8,248 nucleotides of DNA from DATKKG01 sp964475215 (lineage in GTDB: Archaea > Thermoproteota > Nitrososphaeria > Conexivisphaerales > DTJL01). The notes beneath the pieces are model-generated. The model was not told the DNA's origin. It saw only the letters and a program-made list of their open reading frames with translations, and made no database searches. The position numbers and the translations under genes are program-made. Positions 1 through 5,071 of the stretch are shown one piece after another; within the stretch, counting starts at the first letter, position 1, and each line of letters opens with the position of its first letter. The stretch is taken from assembly GCA_964475215.1 (NCBI GenBank), contig CAYYVT010000003.1, forward strand, positions 1 to 8,248. Direction: 5' to 3'.

Positions 1-330
1 TTCTTCGTCTGTGGCGTTGGGTTCGAAGTCCTGACCTTCTTCCTTTGGACGAGAAGAGGGCATTCCTGGACCCTGGCGATGGCACTCTGCGCCACGTGGC
101 TCCGGTGGGCTACATTCGAAGTGATCTTCATCGGTCCGAGCGGCGCTCGGCCCAAGAAACGGGATGAAGGGCACTTCGACATCAGTGTCCCAGTCCGGGC
201 CCGTGGCGGCCTGACGATAGGGGATCACTTCCGCCACTCAGCATCGGGCATTCCATATCTTCCAACATACCCTCCCTTACTTTCTGTGGAAGACAGGCGG
301 GTCGAAGGTCGTGAACAAAGGGGAAGCTAA
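1..330 (+). CDS. C-terminal part of a possible membrane protein, cut by the window edge
   Basis: The frame is open from base 1 to a TAA at 328-330, so the start lies outside the window; the first internal ATG is at 79. The first ~45 residues are strongly hydrophobic and Trp/Phe-rich, with two probable membrane segments (around FFVCGVGFEVLTFFLW, then a stretch beginning SWTLAMALCATW) separated by a basic TRRGH turn. Codon third positions are C/G-rich there, as in the real genes nearby. The last ~60 residues (after GPSGARPKKR) are Arg/Pro-rich, show no recognisable domain and lose the codon bias. The true protein may therefore have ended earlier, with a frameshift or decay extending it. I do not recognise the family. 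The membrane-like N-terminal portion is the supported part; the tail is doubtful. Confidence 0.4.
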   Translation, partial: FFVCGVGFEVLTFFLWTRRGHSWTLAMALCATWLRWATFEVIFIGPSGARPKKRDEGHFDISVPVRARGGLTIGDHFRHSASGIPYLPTYPPLLSVEDRRVEGREQRGS

Positions 331-335
331 CGTCA

Positions 336-405
336 AGATGGCTGAGCCATGGTAGTCAGCTAAGTATCCAATCCTGTAAAGGTCCGCCGGGCTTGGCCGG
401 CCAAT
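336..405. other. Small inverted repeats between the first two genes
   Basis: A 13-nt perfect odd palindrome, ATGGCT-G-AGCCAT, lies near 340-352. A GC-rich element with GCCGG/CCGGC arms lies near 386-401. Both are short, and neither is followed by a T-run, so calling either an operator or a terminator would be guesswork. They are recorded because they are the only structure in this 179-nt gap besides the promoter-like sequence near 470. Confidence 0.2.
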
Positions 406-468
406 AGAGAGGAGCTATCGCACGACGCCGTCCAACCGACGCGAAGTGCAAGTGCTCTGAGGCCCAAC

Positions 469-478
469 GCTTAATTAG
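469..478 (+). promoter_or_regulatory. Possible TATA box for the CDF-domain gene
   Basis: An AT-rich element (CTTAATTA) stands out in a GC-rich gap about 35 nt before the ATG at 510. It would place transcription initiation near 498-502 and give a short leader, in line with other promoters in this window. It matches the archaeal TATA consensus only weakly. Confidence 0.3.
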
Positions 479-509
479 AGCAGGTCAACGAGGTAATGAA
501 CTGCAAGAA

Positions 510-1280
510 ATGCCTCTGCCGATAATTGAACCTTCGGAACGCCATCTGGAGCGCATCATCAAGATAAAGGTGAAGGCGGTCAAAGGCGTCAAGGCCTGCC
601 GGTGGGTCAAGGTCGACAGGACGGGGAAATGGCCCTTCGTTATGGTCAACGCCTGGCTTGACCCTGCGGCCGACTACGCCGAGACGCACAGGGTCACCGC
701 CCTCATCGAGACGAAGGTCAAGGAGGTTCTCCCCGATTCCAAGGTGTACATACGAACGGAGCCCTTCGGAGACGACAGGGATGCGCTCTGGGAGCTCGTC
801 AAGAAGACCGCCGAATCTGTACCTGGCTCGCGAGGGGCCCACAACATCCATGTCAGGAAGCTGAAATCGGGTGTGGGGATAGACTTCCACCTAGAGTTCA
901 GCGGAGACCTGACCGTGAAAGAGGTCAACGAGATAGCCAAGCAGATCGAGGAGAAGCTCAGGAGAGCCAACCCCGCCATCAAGGAGGTCTTCATCCATGA
1001 GGAGTCGGTCTCGGACCAGCTGCAGAGCGAAGTGTCAGGGTCGGGGACAGAAGCCAAGTGGTACCTTGAGCATGCAGCAAAACGCTATCCTGAAATCAGG
1101 GAGATATCGGTCATCAGCATTCGCCGCAGTGGGGACAAGCTATTCGTGTCCTTGAAATGCGGGTTCGATCCCGCCACTACACTCCAGAGGACGGATGACG
1201 TCATCGCTCAGTACAAGGCGGATATTCAGAGAGACCTCCCGGACCTCGCACGCCTTGAGGTTCACCTCGAGCCGGCGTGA
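510..1280 (+). CDS. Stand-alone triple cation-efflux (CDF) cytosolic-domain protein
   Basis: A 256-residue soluble protein built from three consecutive units resembling the ferredoxin-like dimerisation domain at the C-terminus of cation diffusion facilitators (residues ~16-88, ~93-168 and ~184-256). The second is clearest: H111-N-I-H114-V-R, a strand ending FHLE (H127), a long amphipathic helix (TVKEVNEIAKQIEEKLRR), then VFIHEE (H163). These His positions match the metal-binding positions of CDF domains. The third ends VHLEP, the usual end of such domains. No hydrophobic segment exists, so it cannot transport metal itself; metal sensing, chaperoning or regulation of a separate transporter are possibilities (inference). 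The start is the first ATG in frame. A GAGGT lies 15 nt upstream, too far for a good ribosome site, so a leaderless or short-leader transcript is likely. It ends in TGA and is convergent with the TRAM gene. Confidence 0.8.
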   Translation: MPLPIIEPSERHLERIIKIKVKAVKGVKACRWVKVDRTGKWPFVMVNAWLDPAADYAETHRVTALIETKVKEVLPDSKVYIRTEPFGDDRDALWELVKKTAESVPGSRGAHNIHVRKLKSGVGIDFHLEFSGDLTVKEVNEIAKQIEEKLRRANPAIKEVFIHEESVSDQLQSEVSGSGTEAKWYLEHAAKRYPEIREISVISIRRSGDKLFVSLKCGFDPATTLQRTDDVIAQYKADIQRDLPDLARLEVHLEPA

Positions 1281-1470
1281 CGGAAGTCACCGTAAGGAAC
1301 AGGATCAAGGGCATCTATCCGGTCATCGCCGCCATGGGCGAGGACTGTAGAAGCAGAAGCATCCCGAGGGTTGTAGCGCTCCGACTCCTGCCGGTCGATC
1401 CTGGCTGCGATGATTCGTCGTGTCAAGCATCTCGTATCCTTGAGCATCGGTCCCCTAGGTGAAAGAGCTG

Positions 1471-1515
1471 ATGGCGGAAAAAGAAAACCCTCCGCCCGTT
1501 CTCGTGGTCGATTAA
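1471..1515 (+). pseudogene. Possible 14-codon stub of a response-regulator receiver domain
   Basis: A 14-codon frame reads MAEKENPPPVLVVD and then TAA. PPxVLVVD is how many CheY-like receiver proteins begin (the next residues would be the acidic pair of the phosphorylation pocket). A GGTGA lies about 9 nt before the ATG, as a real start would have. Nothing receiver-like follows in any frame that I can see. It may be the relic of a deleted gene or chance; the match is short, so confidence is low. Confidence 0.2.
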
Positions 1516-1533
1516 CGTCCATTTCAGACCCAA

Positions 1534-1553
1534 GGAGGGGATTCCTCCCCTCC
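1534..1553 (-). terminator. Strong GC hairpin downstream of the TRAM gene
   Basis: A perfect 8-bp stem, GGAGGGGA with TCCCCTCC, closes a TTCC loop. It begins about 20 nt after the TRAM stop on the minus strand, in the convergent gap with the CDF-domain gene. It could protect or define the 3' end of either transcript. No good T-run follows on the minus strand, so it is not a classical intrinsic terminator. Archaeal termination normally relies on T-tracts, so the role is uncertain. Confidence 0.35.
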
Positions 1554-1573
1554 CGCATCTTCCTGTACGTAAT

Positions 1574-1912
1574 CTACTGCGTGTTTCCAGCAGGCCCAGC
1601 ATCAGTCGATGCGGGAGAGTCCGCCGGTTGCGATGTCGCGTTTGAAGTGGGTTGGACGATTTCGGCGCTGGCGTACCTGTTCGATACGTTGGTGATCTTC
1701 ACCTTCAGCTTCTGGCCGGTCTTCGCCCCGACAACAAAGATGATGAATCCCTGTATCTTGGCGATGCCGTCACCGCGTCTCGAGATCTCGGTGATCTCGA
1801 CGTCGTACTCCTCGCCGACCTTCACCGGCTTCGGAGCGAAGCTACTTGGGCCACCGAAGCTGTTGTAGCTTCTCCTGGCACCGTATCCTCCACTGCGATT
1901 TCCGTAACTCAT
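1574..1912 (-). CDS. Stand-alone TRAM-domain RNA-binding protein
   Basis: A 112-residue protein. Residues ~1-28 form a flexible Gly/Arg/Ser/Tyr-rich tail (SYGNRSGGYGARRSYNSFGG). Residues ~29-86 form a TRAM domain: PVKVGEEYDVEI, then ISRRGDGIAKIQGFIIFV, then GQKLKVKITNVSNRYASAEIV, the typical five-strand barrel. A Ser/Ala/Pro/Thr tail follows. TRAM domains bind RNA; small archaeal TRAM-only proteins are reported as cold-responsive RNA chaperones (family knowledge). The frame is open to an ATG at 1978, but a TATA box at 1942-1949 lies inside that extension and the family normally begins at MSYGNR, so I place the start at 1912 with a leader of only about 8 nt. It ends in TAG. An open frame continues in phase beyond the stop to 1262 but looks non-coding and contains the hairpin. 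Confidence 0.9.
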   Translation of the reverse strand: MSYGNRSGGYGARRSYNSFGGPSSFAPKPVKVGEEYDVEITEISRRGDGIAKIQGFIIFVVGAKTGQKLKVKITNVSNRYASAEIVQPTSNATSQPADSPASTDAGPAGNTQ

Positions 1913-1940
1913 CTGTTCGTCGCTAGGCGCTCGGCAGTAG

Positions 1941-1950
1941 GTTATATAAG
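1941..1950. promoter_or_regulatory. TATA-like box between divergent TRAM and YkgJ-type genes
   Basis: GTTATATAAG is nearly symmetrical and is the best TATA box in the window. On the minus strand its centre is about 34 nt before the TRAM ATG, as expected for a very short leader. On the plus strand it would start transcripts near 1970, upstream of the YkgJ-type ATG at 2072. One element could serve both directions, or the rightward gene may have its own weaker promoter. Confidence 0.6.
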
Positions 1951-2071
1951 GTGATGGATGACAGGGCGGTTTCATCACGAAGGGATTATCGTCGGCGCCA
2001 CGGAGCTAGTCCGCCCCGGAAGCGCGCCACCAATACTCCCTTATGGAGGGGGGTTCAAGCGTGAGGCGGAA

Positions 2072-2527
2072 ATGTCTTTGGCCAGCCAGGATCCCAGGAA
2101 GACGACACGCCCCGGCCGTCCGGCAGGAGAGAACGTTTGTCTTGAGCATGCGTGTATAGAATGCTGTAGAGGAACCGAGATGGCCCTCTTGGAAGAAGAT
2201 ATCCAGAGGTTGGAGTCGCTGGGGTTCGCGAGGGAGCGATTCGCGGTGGAGTCAAAGGGGCTCGTCGTCCTGAGGAACTTGCACCACCACTGCTTCTTCC
2301 ACGACGGCACTCGTTGCACCGTCTACGATGTGAGGCCTATGGGATGCAGGCTCTACCCGGTGGTCTACGCTGAGTATTCAGGAACCGGCGCGTTGGATAG
2401 GCTGTGCCCCTTCCGTGACGAATTCAATCTGAGCCCGGAATCGAAGAGGGGGTCTGCAGAACTCTTCCATAGGCTGATCAAGGAGGCGCGACTGAGGAAG
2501 GCCAGAGGACCGGCAATTCATCCTTAA
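2072..2527 (+). CDS. YkgJ family cysteine-cluster protein
   Basis: A 151-residue protein with the YkgJ-type (CxxCxxCC) arrangement, probably binding zinc or an iron-sulfur cluster. Visible ligands, numbered from this start, are C23-LEHA-C28-IE-C31-C32, C74 in HHHCFFHDG, C82 in CTVYDVRPMGC with C92, and C112 in LCPF. The CxxY(D/E)xRPxxCRxYP stretch is the family hallmark. The biochemical role of these proteins is unsettled; some are annotated as Fe-S oxidoreductases. I chose the ATG at 2072 because GAGGCGGA sits 5 nt before it and the cysteine core follows after 22 residues. An earlier in-phase ATG at 1958 would add 38 residues without family character and lies too close to the TATA box. The gene ends in TAA, 68 nt before the radical SAM reading frame on the same strand, so the two may be co-transcribed. 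Confidence 0.88.
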   Translation: MSLASQDPRKTTRPGRPAGENVCLEHACIECCRGTEMALLEEDIQRLESLGFARERFAVESKGLVVLRNLHHHCFFHDGTRCTVYDVRPMGCRLYPVVYAEYSGTGALDRLCPFRDEFNLSPESKRGSAELFHRLIKEARLRKARGPAIHP

Positions 2528-2580
2528 ATCTACAGGAGTCGTTTGGTTCCGGAATGCTTGGGCGGTATCAACTCGGAGGC

Positions 2581-2588
2581 GAGGAGGT
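2581..2588 (+). promoter_or_regulatory. Shine-Dalgarno site that sets the original radical SAM start
   Basis: GAGGAGGT is a near-perfect anti-16S match and lies 7 nt before a TTG at 2596. It supports TTG 2596 as the start of the radical SAM frame rather than the earlier ATG at 2554. Neither downstream restart candidate (TTG 2758 or ATG 2779) has a comparable site. Confidence 0.6.
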
Positions 2589-2595
2589 TGACTCC

Positions 2596-2736
2596 TTGGA
2601 GCTCAAGTCCTTGCTTGTCACCAATGGTGTCAAGGTGAGCAACGAAGTGTACCAAGAGTTTGCCGGGGAGGGGAGGATATATCCCGACCCACTCAAGTGC
2701 AATTGCGTTATATTCCCTGACGACACGGTGGCGTAG
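2596..2736 (+). pseudogene. N-terminal piece of the radical SAM gene, ended by in-frame TAG
   Basis: A 46-codon piece from TTG 2596 (or 60 codons from ATG 2554) reads LELKSLLVTNGVKVSNEVYQ and so on to FPDDTVA, then TAG at 2734-2736. It is in exactly the same phase as the radical SAM frame downstream, and the sequence between the TAG and the downstream start (LTDVALH then LRYLKQA) reads as normal protein. Removing the stop yields a single protein of about 406 residues. I interpret this as the native N-terminus of the radical SAM enzyme, separated by a nonsense change, a sequencing error or a programmed readthrough codon. Seven other frames here stop at TAG, so TAG is an ordinary stop in this genome and pyrrolysine is not favoured. 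A 7-nt direct repeat, GTAGCTC, straddles the site (2733-2739 and 2745-2751). Confidence 0.6.
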
Positions 2737-2757
2737 CTCACAGATGTAGCTCTTCAC

Positions 2758-3816
2758 TTGAGATACTTGAAGCAGGCAATGTCACTTGACTCACTCGGTT
2801 CAGTGGGGACCCTCCTGCAAGCTGGCTCAGCCTTCGAGCTCAAAGTCTCGACGGCAGGTCGACCTCTCCTGACGTACAAGGGAGCGGACGTCACTGACGT
2901 CCGGTTCCCACCCCCGTCTCGATTCTACGATCAGAAAACCTCAGAAGGCCTTCCCTTCCTCGGCAACGCGGTGCTTCAGGGAATCGACACTCTCTCCTTT
3001 CAATGCCTGTGGCCCTGTGAATATGCCCGTGCGGGATTCCCCTGTCAGTTCTGCTATTCTGGAGGCATCTCTTGGCGCTTAGCCAAGAAGCATATGCCAG
3101 AACCGTCAGTCCCTACTCTCCGCGATGTGGCGGAGATCTATGTATACGCAGTGAGGGAGGAGAAGCAGGCTAGAGTAGTTCAGGTCACGGGGGGCTCGAC
3201 GTTGGATCCTGAAGCGGAATGCGGTAGAATCAGACGGATCTTGGAGGAGATAGATTCTTTCGCCGGACTCAGCAGCCTTGAAGGGGAAATGCTGATTTAC
3301 ACCTCTCCTCCACGAGAGCCGAAAACAATCGATCAAGTGTTCGACGCGGGCGCCGACAGGGTCGCCTGCAGCTTGGAGGTCTGGGACGAGAAGCTGGCCA
3401 GCTTCATCATCCCTGGCAAAATCAGATTCGCTGGGAGGGAGAGGTTCCTGAACTGCCTGAAGTATATATCGAGAGAGTACGGCCCCGGCAAGGCCTGCAG
3501 CTCGTTCGTCGTAGGGGTGGAGCCTGCAGAGAGCTTCCTCGAAGGTGCCGAATACCTTGCTACGCAGGGTATCGCCACAATAGCTTCTCTATGGATTCCG
3601 TTTGGAAGGCCAGTGATGGGAAAGAGCAGGGCTCCGGGCTTGGATTACTACAGGAAGGTCAAGGAAGGCCTCATGCAGATCAACTGCAGGTATGGCGTTG
3701 AACCTCCTGGGGAGAAGGGTTTCAATGTCTGCCTCTGCAGGGATGCTTGGAATCATAGGTCCGAGAAATATGACCTAGGGAACCTGCGCCCCTCCTCTTC
3801 CCCCTCAAACAAGTGA
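2758..3816 (+). CDS. Radical SAM enzyme with CX8CX2C motif (catalytic part)
   Basis: A radical SAM enzyme whose cluster-binding loop reads C83-LWP-C87-EYARAGFP-C96-QF-C99-YSGG (numbered from TTG 2758). It thus has CX8CX2C, with an extra Cys four residues earlier, rather than the common CX3CX2C. VQVTGGSTLDP (the SAM-contacting GG motif) follows near residue 142, then the barrel strands EMLIYTSPP, ADRVACSLEVWD, SSFVVGVEPAES and IATIASLWIPFG. It ends with another Cys pair, NVCLCRDAWNH, possibly for an auxiliary cluster or substrate binding. The substrate is unknown. Without its N-terminal piece it is 352 residues; with it, about 406. If the TAG is real, translation must restart at TTG 2758 or ATG 2779, and neither has a good ribosome site. 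It ends in TGA. It lies directly downstream of the YkgJ-type gene. Confidence 0.82.
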   Translation: MRYLKQAMSLDSLGSVGTLLQAGSAFELKVSTAGRPLLTYKGADVTDVRFPPPSRFYDQKTSEGLPFLGNAVLQGIDTLSFQCLWPCEYARAGFPCQFCYSGGISWRLAKKHMPEPSVPTLRDVAEIYVYAVREEKQARVVQVTGGSTLDPEAECGRIRRILEEIDSFAGLSSLEGEMLIYTSPPREPKTIDQVFDAGADRVACSLEVWDEKLASFIIPGKIRFAGRERFLNCLKYISREYGPGKACSSFVVGVEPAESFLEGAEYLATQGIATIASLWIPFGRPVMGKSRAPGLDYYRKVKEGLMQINCRYGVEPPGEKGFNVCLCRDAWNHRSEKYDLGNLRPSSSPSNK

Positions 3817-4140
3817 ATTCATCCCATTTCCGCCCTACAATCGTCGGCCCCCCGAACCATCGAGATCCTACTGCACGACTCAGAAACGTTCAGAGCTAGC
3901 TGTGATCGGACCCCGCCTGCTTCGTTCCGAATTCGGGTTTGAGCGTAGGCCTGTCAAAGAAACGAGTGTGTTGATAGTGCAAGTTTGTCGCCGATTCTCT
4001 GCGGCTTCGGTCATTTGGCTTATTTATAACATCCCTATATGATGAATTCTGGATTCGAACCCATCTGGACATGAATACTGCCCGATAACTAGTGCGAAGG
4101 TCCCGCCATCATGAGCGACCTTGCCGCTTTCCAAAGAAAT
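3817..4140. other. Non-coding gap with an orphan TATA-like element
   Basis: 324 nt between the convergent radical SAM (+) and PNPOx-fold (-) genes. No convincing reading frame exists. The most notable element is an AT-rich TATA-like box at 4019-4030 (CTTATTTATAAC), which faces no annotated gene in either direction. Next to it are an archaeal box C-like ATGATGA (4039-4045) and a T-loop-like GGATTCGAACCCA (4051-4063); neither could be developed into a full C/D RNA or tRNA. An unannotated small RNA or antisense transcript is possible. Confidence 0.35.
4019..4030. promoter_or_regulatory. Orphan TATA-like box
   Basis: CTTATTTATAAC resembles the archaeal TATA consensus on either strand. Rightward transcription would start near 4050 and run antisense into the 3' end of the PNPOx-fold gene. 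Leftward transcription would start near 4000 and run antisense into the end of the radical SAM gene. No protein gene lies in position for either. Confidence 0.35.
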
Positions 4141-4497
4141 CTACAGAGGGACCTCCACATACACGTCTCGTTTGGTGTAATAGGATTCAGACCACATTGA
4201 CCTGTATTTCGCCCTAAACCTGTCGATAACTCTCTCCACTTCATTGTGTCCTCGCACGAGCCTTGCCTTGGATGAAACCGCAGTGTCGCCGACGCGGAGT
4301 TCGATCCGGGCATCCTTCTCCAGATTTTTGAACCAACCATTATCAGAGCCCTTCATCGGGACGAGGATCACCCCTTCCTCCTTGCCCAAGGCAAACCACA
4401 CCGGAGTTGAGAACTTCCCCTTCGACTTGCGCCCGGTCGTCGTGATAGTTGCCTCACTGGAGAGCTTCAGCTTGTCGACAAGGTCGCTAGATGTCAA
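4141..4497 (-). CDS. PNPOx-fold flavin/F420-type oxidoreductase
   Basis: A 118-residue split beta-barrel protein of the pyridoxamine-phosphate-oxidase-like group that includes archaeal flavin- or F420-dependent reductases. Visible hallmarks are ITTTGRKSKGKFSTPVWF (residues 18-35, strand-turn-strand with the phosphate-contacting basic turn), VILVPMKGSDNGWFKNLEKD (43-62, the conserved GSDxxWxKN stretch), ARIELRVGD, then a C-terminal helix with RFRAKY and the usual final VYVEVPL. Length and ending are complete for the family. The probable activity is reduction of a small substrate with a bound flavin or deazaflavin; substrate and cofactor cannot be decided here. The start is TTG 4497, preceded by GGTGTGA at 4502-4508, and it overlaps the last codons of the aldo/keto reductase relic. 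It ends in TAG. No promoter is evident just upstream, so it is probably the last member of the ADH-cupin transcript. Confidence 0.82.
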   Translation of the reverse strand: MTSSDLVDKLKLSSEATITTTGRKSKGKFSTPVWFALGKEEGVILVPMKGSDNGWFKNLEKDARIELRVGDTAVSSKARLVRGHNEVERVIDRFRAKYRSMWSESYYTKRDVYVEVPL

Positions 4498-4615
4498 GTT
4501 TCACACCACTCAGCCTCTTGACCGTCTCCGGATCACGATGGTCGAAGGAGCTGCCGACCTTTGTGTCCAGCGTCGCAATCGCATCCATGTCTTCTGGGGT
4601 AGTTCGAAGTCGCAT
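4487..4615 (-). pseudogene. C-terminal relic of an aldo/keto reductase
   Basis: A 42-codon frame from ATG 4615 to a TAG at 4487-4489 contains TPEDMDAIATLDTKV, then FDHRDPETVKRLSGVKL. This is the end of aldo/keto reductases of the 2,5-didehydrogluconate-reductase type, whose last ~35 residues include xPEDMxAIxxLDT and FDHRDPxMVxWL. Just upstream, in another phase, 4600-4611 reads DFEL, which in the family directly precedes T/S-P/AEDM, so a one-base deletion near 4599 has broken the frame. Everything N-terminal (about 240 residues, with the catalytic Tyr) is missing. A strong GGAGGCGG (4623-4630) sits 7 nt before the ATG and overlaps the cupin stop, so the original start region may have been joined to the tail by an internal deletion. 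The stub may still be translated, but cannot be an enzyme. Confidence 0.65.
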
Positions 4616-4629
4616 TGTCTGTCCGCCTC

Positions 4630-5040
4630 CTACTCTACACCTGATGCGGCCTGGTAGAGCTCGTCGGTGACCTTCTCCATCCAGTCGGTGGTCTTGCCAT
4701 CGAGCTGTTCTTGGATGGCGATGTGGGTCATGGCCGTGGTTGCCTTTGCGCCATGCCAGTGTTTTTCACCAGGCAGGATAGAGACGACGTCGCCTGGCGA
4801 GATTTCCCTGACGGGGCCGCCCCAGCTCTGCACAAGGCCGCAGCCAGCCGTCACGATCAGAGTCTGGCCCAGCGGATGAGTATGCCAGGCGGTACGAGCG
4901 CCGGGCTCGAACGTGACGCTCGCGCCTGCCCCACGGGCCGGGTCATTTGCCTGGAAGAGGTGATCGATGCGTACGGTGCCGGTGAAGTAATCGGGGGACC
5001 CCCGAGTTGAGGGCTGCGAACCGCTACGCTTGATGTCCAT
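4630..5040 (-). CDS. Manganese-type cupin resembling hydroxynitrile-lyase cupins
   Basis: A single-domain cupin of 136 residues from ATG 5040. Cupin motif 1 is AWHTHPLGQTLIVTAGCG and motif 2 is PGDVVSILPGEKHWHG. Numbered from this start the metal ligands are H53, H55, Q59 and H94, the set (including Gln in place of the usual Glu) described for the Mn-dependent bacterial R-hydroxynitrile lyase GtHNL. STRGSPDYFTGTVRIDHLFQ, SVTFEPGARTAWHTH and MTHIAIQE are characteristic of that group. Most relatives are not tested for lyase activity, so the reaction is unproven; a small carbonyl or hydroxy compound is plausible given the neighbours. Other ATGs in phase at 5046 and 5049 add up to three residues; I chose 5040 because it aligns with the family start. 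It ends in TAG and begins about 30 nt after the ADH gene, same strand, almost certainly one operon. Likely of bacterial origin. Confidence 0.88.
   Translation of the reverse strand: MDIKRSGSQPSTRGSPDYFTGTVRIDHLFQANDPARGAGASVTFEPGARTAWHTHPLGQTLIVTAGCGLVQSWGGPVREISPGDVVSILPGEKHWHGAKATTAMTHIAIQEQLDGKTTDWMEKVTDELYQAASGVE
4991..5005. repeat. Perfect 15-nt palindrome inside the cupin 5' region
   Basis: TCGGGGG-A-CCCCCGA is a perfect odd palindrome about 35-50 nt inside the cupin coding sequence (codons for RGSPD). A GC-only hairpin so close to the start could slow translation, but the bases are also explained by the Arg-Gly-Ser-Pro-Asp codons, so chance is likely. Confidence 0.3.
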
Positions 5041-5052
5041 TTGCATCATCTC

Positions 5053-5063
5053 GACCGACGGTC
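5053..5063. repeat. 11-nt palindrome in the ADH-cupin gap
   Basis: GACCG-A-CGGTC is a perfect odd palindrome just upstream of the cupin start. It could be a small operator or a weak hairpin modulating cupin translation. No second copy was seen at the ADH promoter, which argues against a shared operator. Confidence 0.2.
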
Positions 5064-5071
5064 ATATCCCC

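Noticed and set aside
471..890. Minus-strand frame of 139 codons opposite the CDF-domain gene
   Set aside because: Shadow of a gene with clear domain repeats; no family resemblance.
1159..1174. tRNA T-arm-like GCGGGTTCGATCCCGC
   Set aside because: It is one base too short for a T-arm and lies inside the CDF-domain coding sequence (KCGFDPAT).
1262..1558. Minus-strand open frame in phase with the TRAM gene after its TAG
   Set aside because: TRAM proteins end about here, the extension is low-complexity Arg/Pro-rich and contains the GC hairpin, so it is not a readthrough domain.
2734..2736. TAG as a genome-wide pyrrolysine codon
   Set aside because: TAG is the commonest normal stop in this window and ends several proteins exactly where their families end, which does not fit routine decoding of TAG; no pyl genes are present here.
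4039..4080. C/D box guide RNA starting at ATGATGA
   Set aside because: No CTGA box D or D' occurs at proper spacing, and the box would precede the predicted transcription start.
4041..4130. tRNA gene on the minus strand suggested by GGTTCGAATCC
   Set aside because: The putative T-stem arms have two mismatches and a wobble in five pairs, and no D-arm, anticodon arm or acceptor stem can be drawn.
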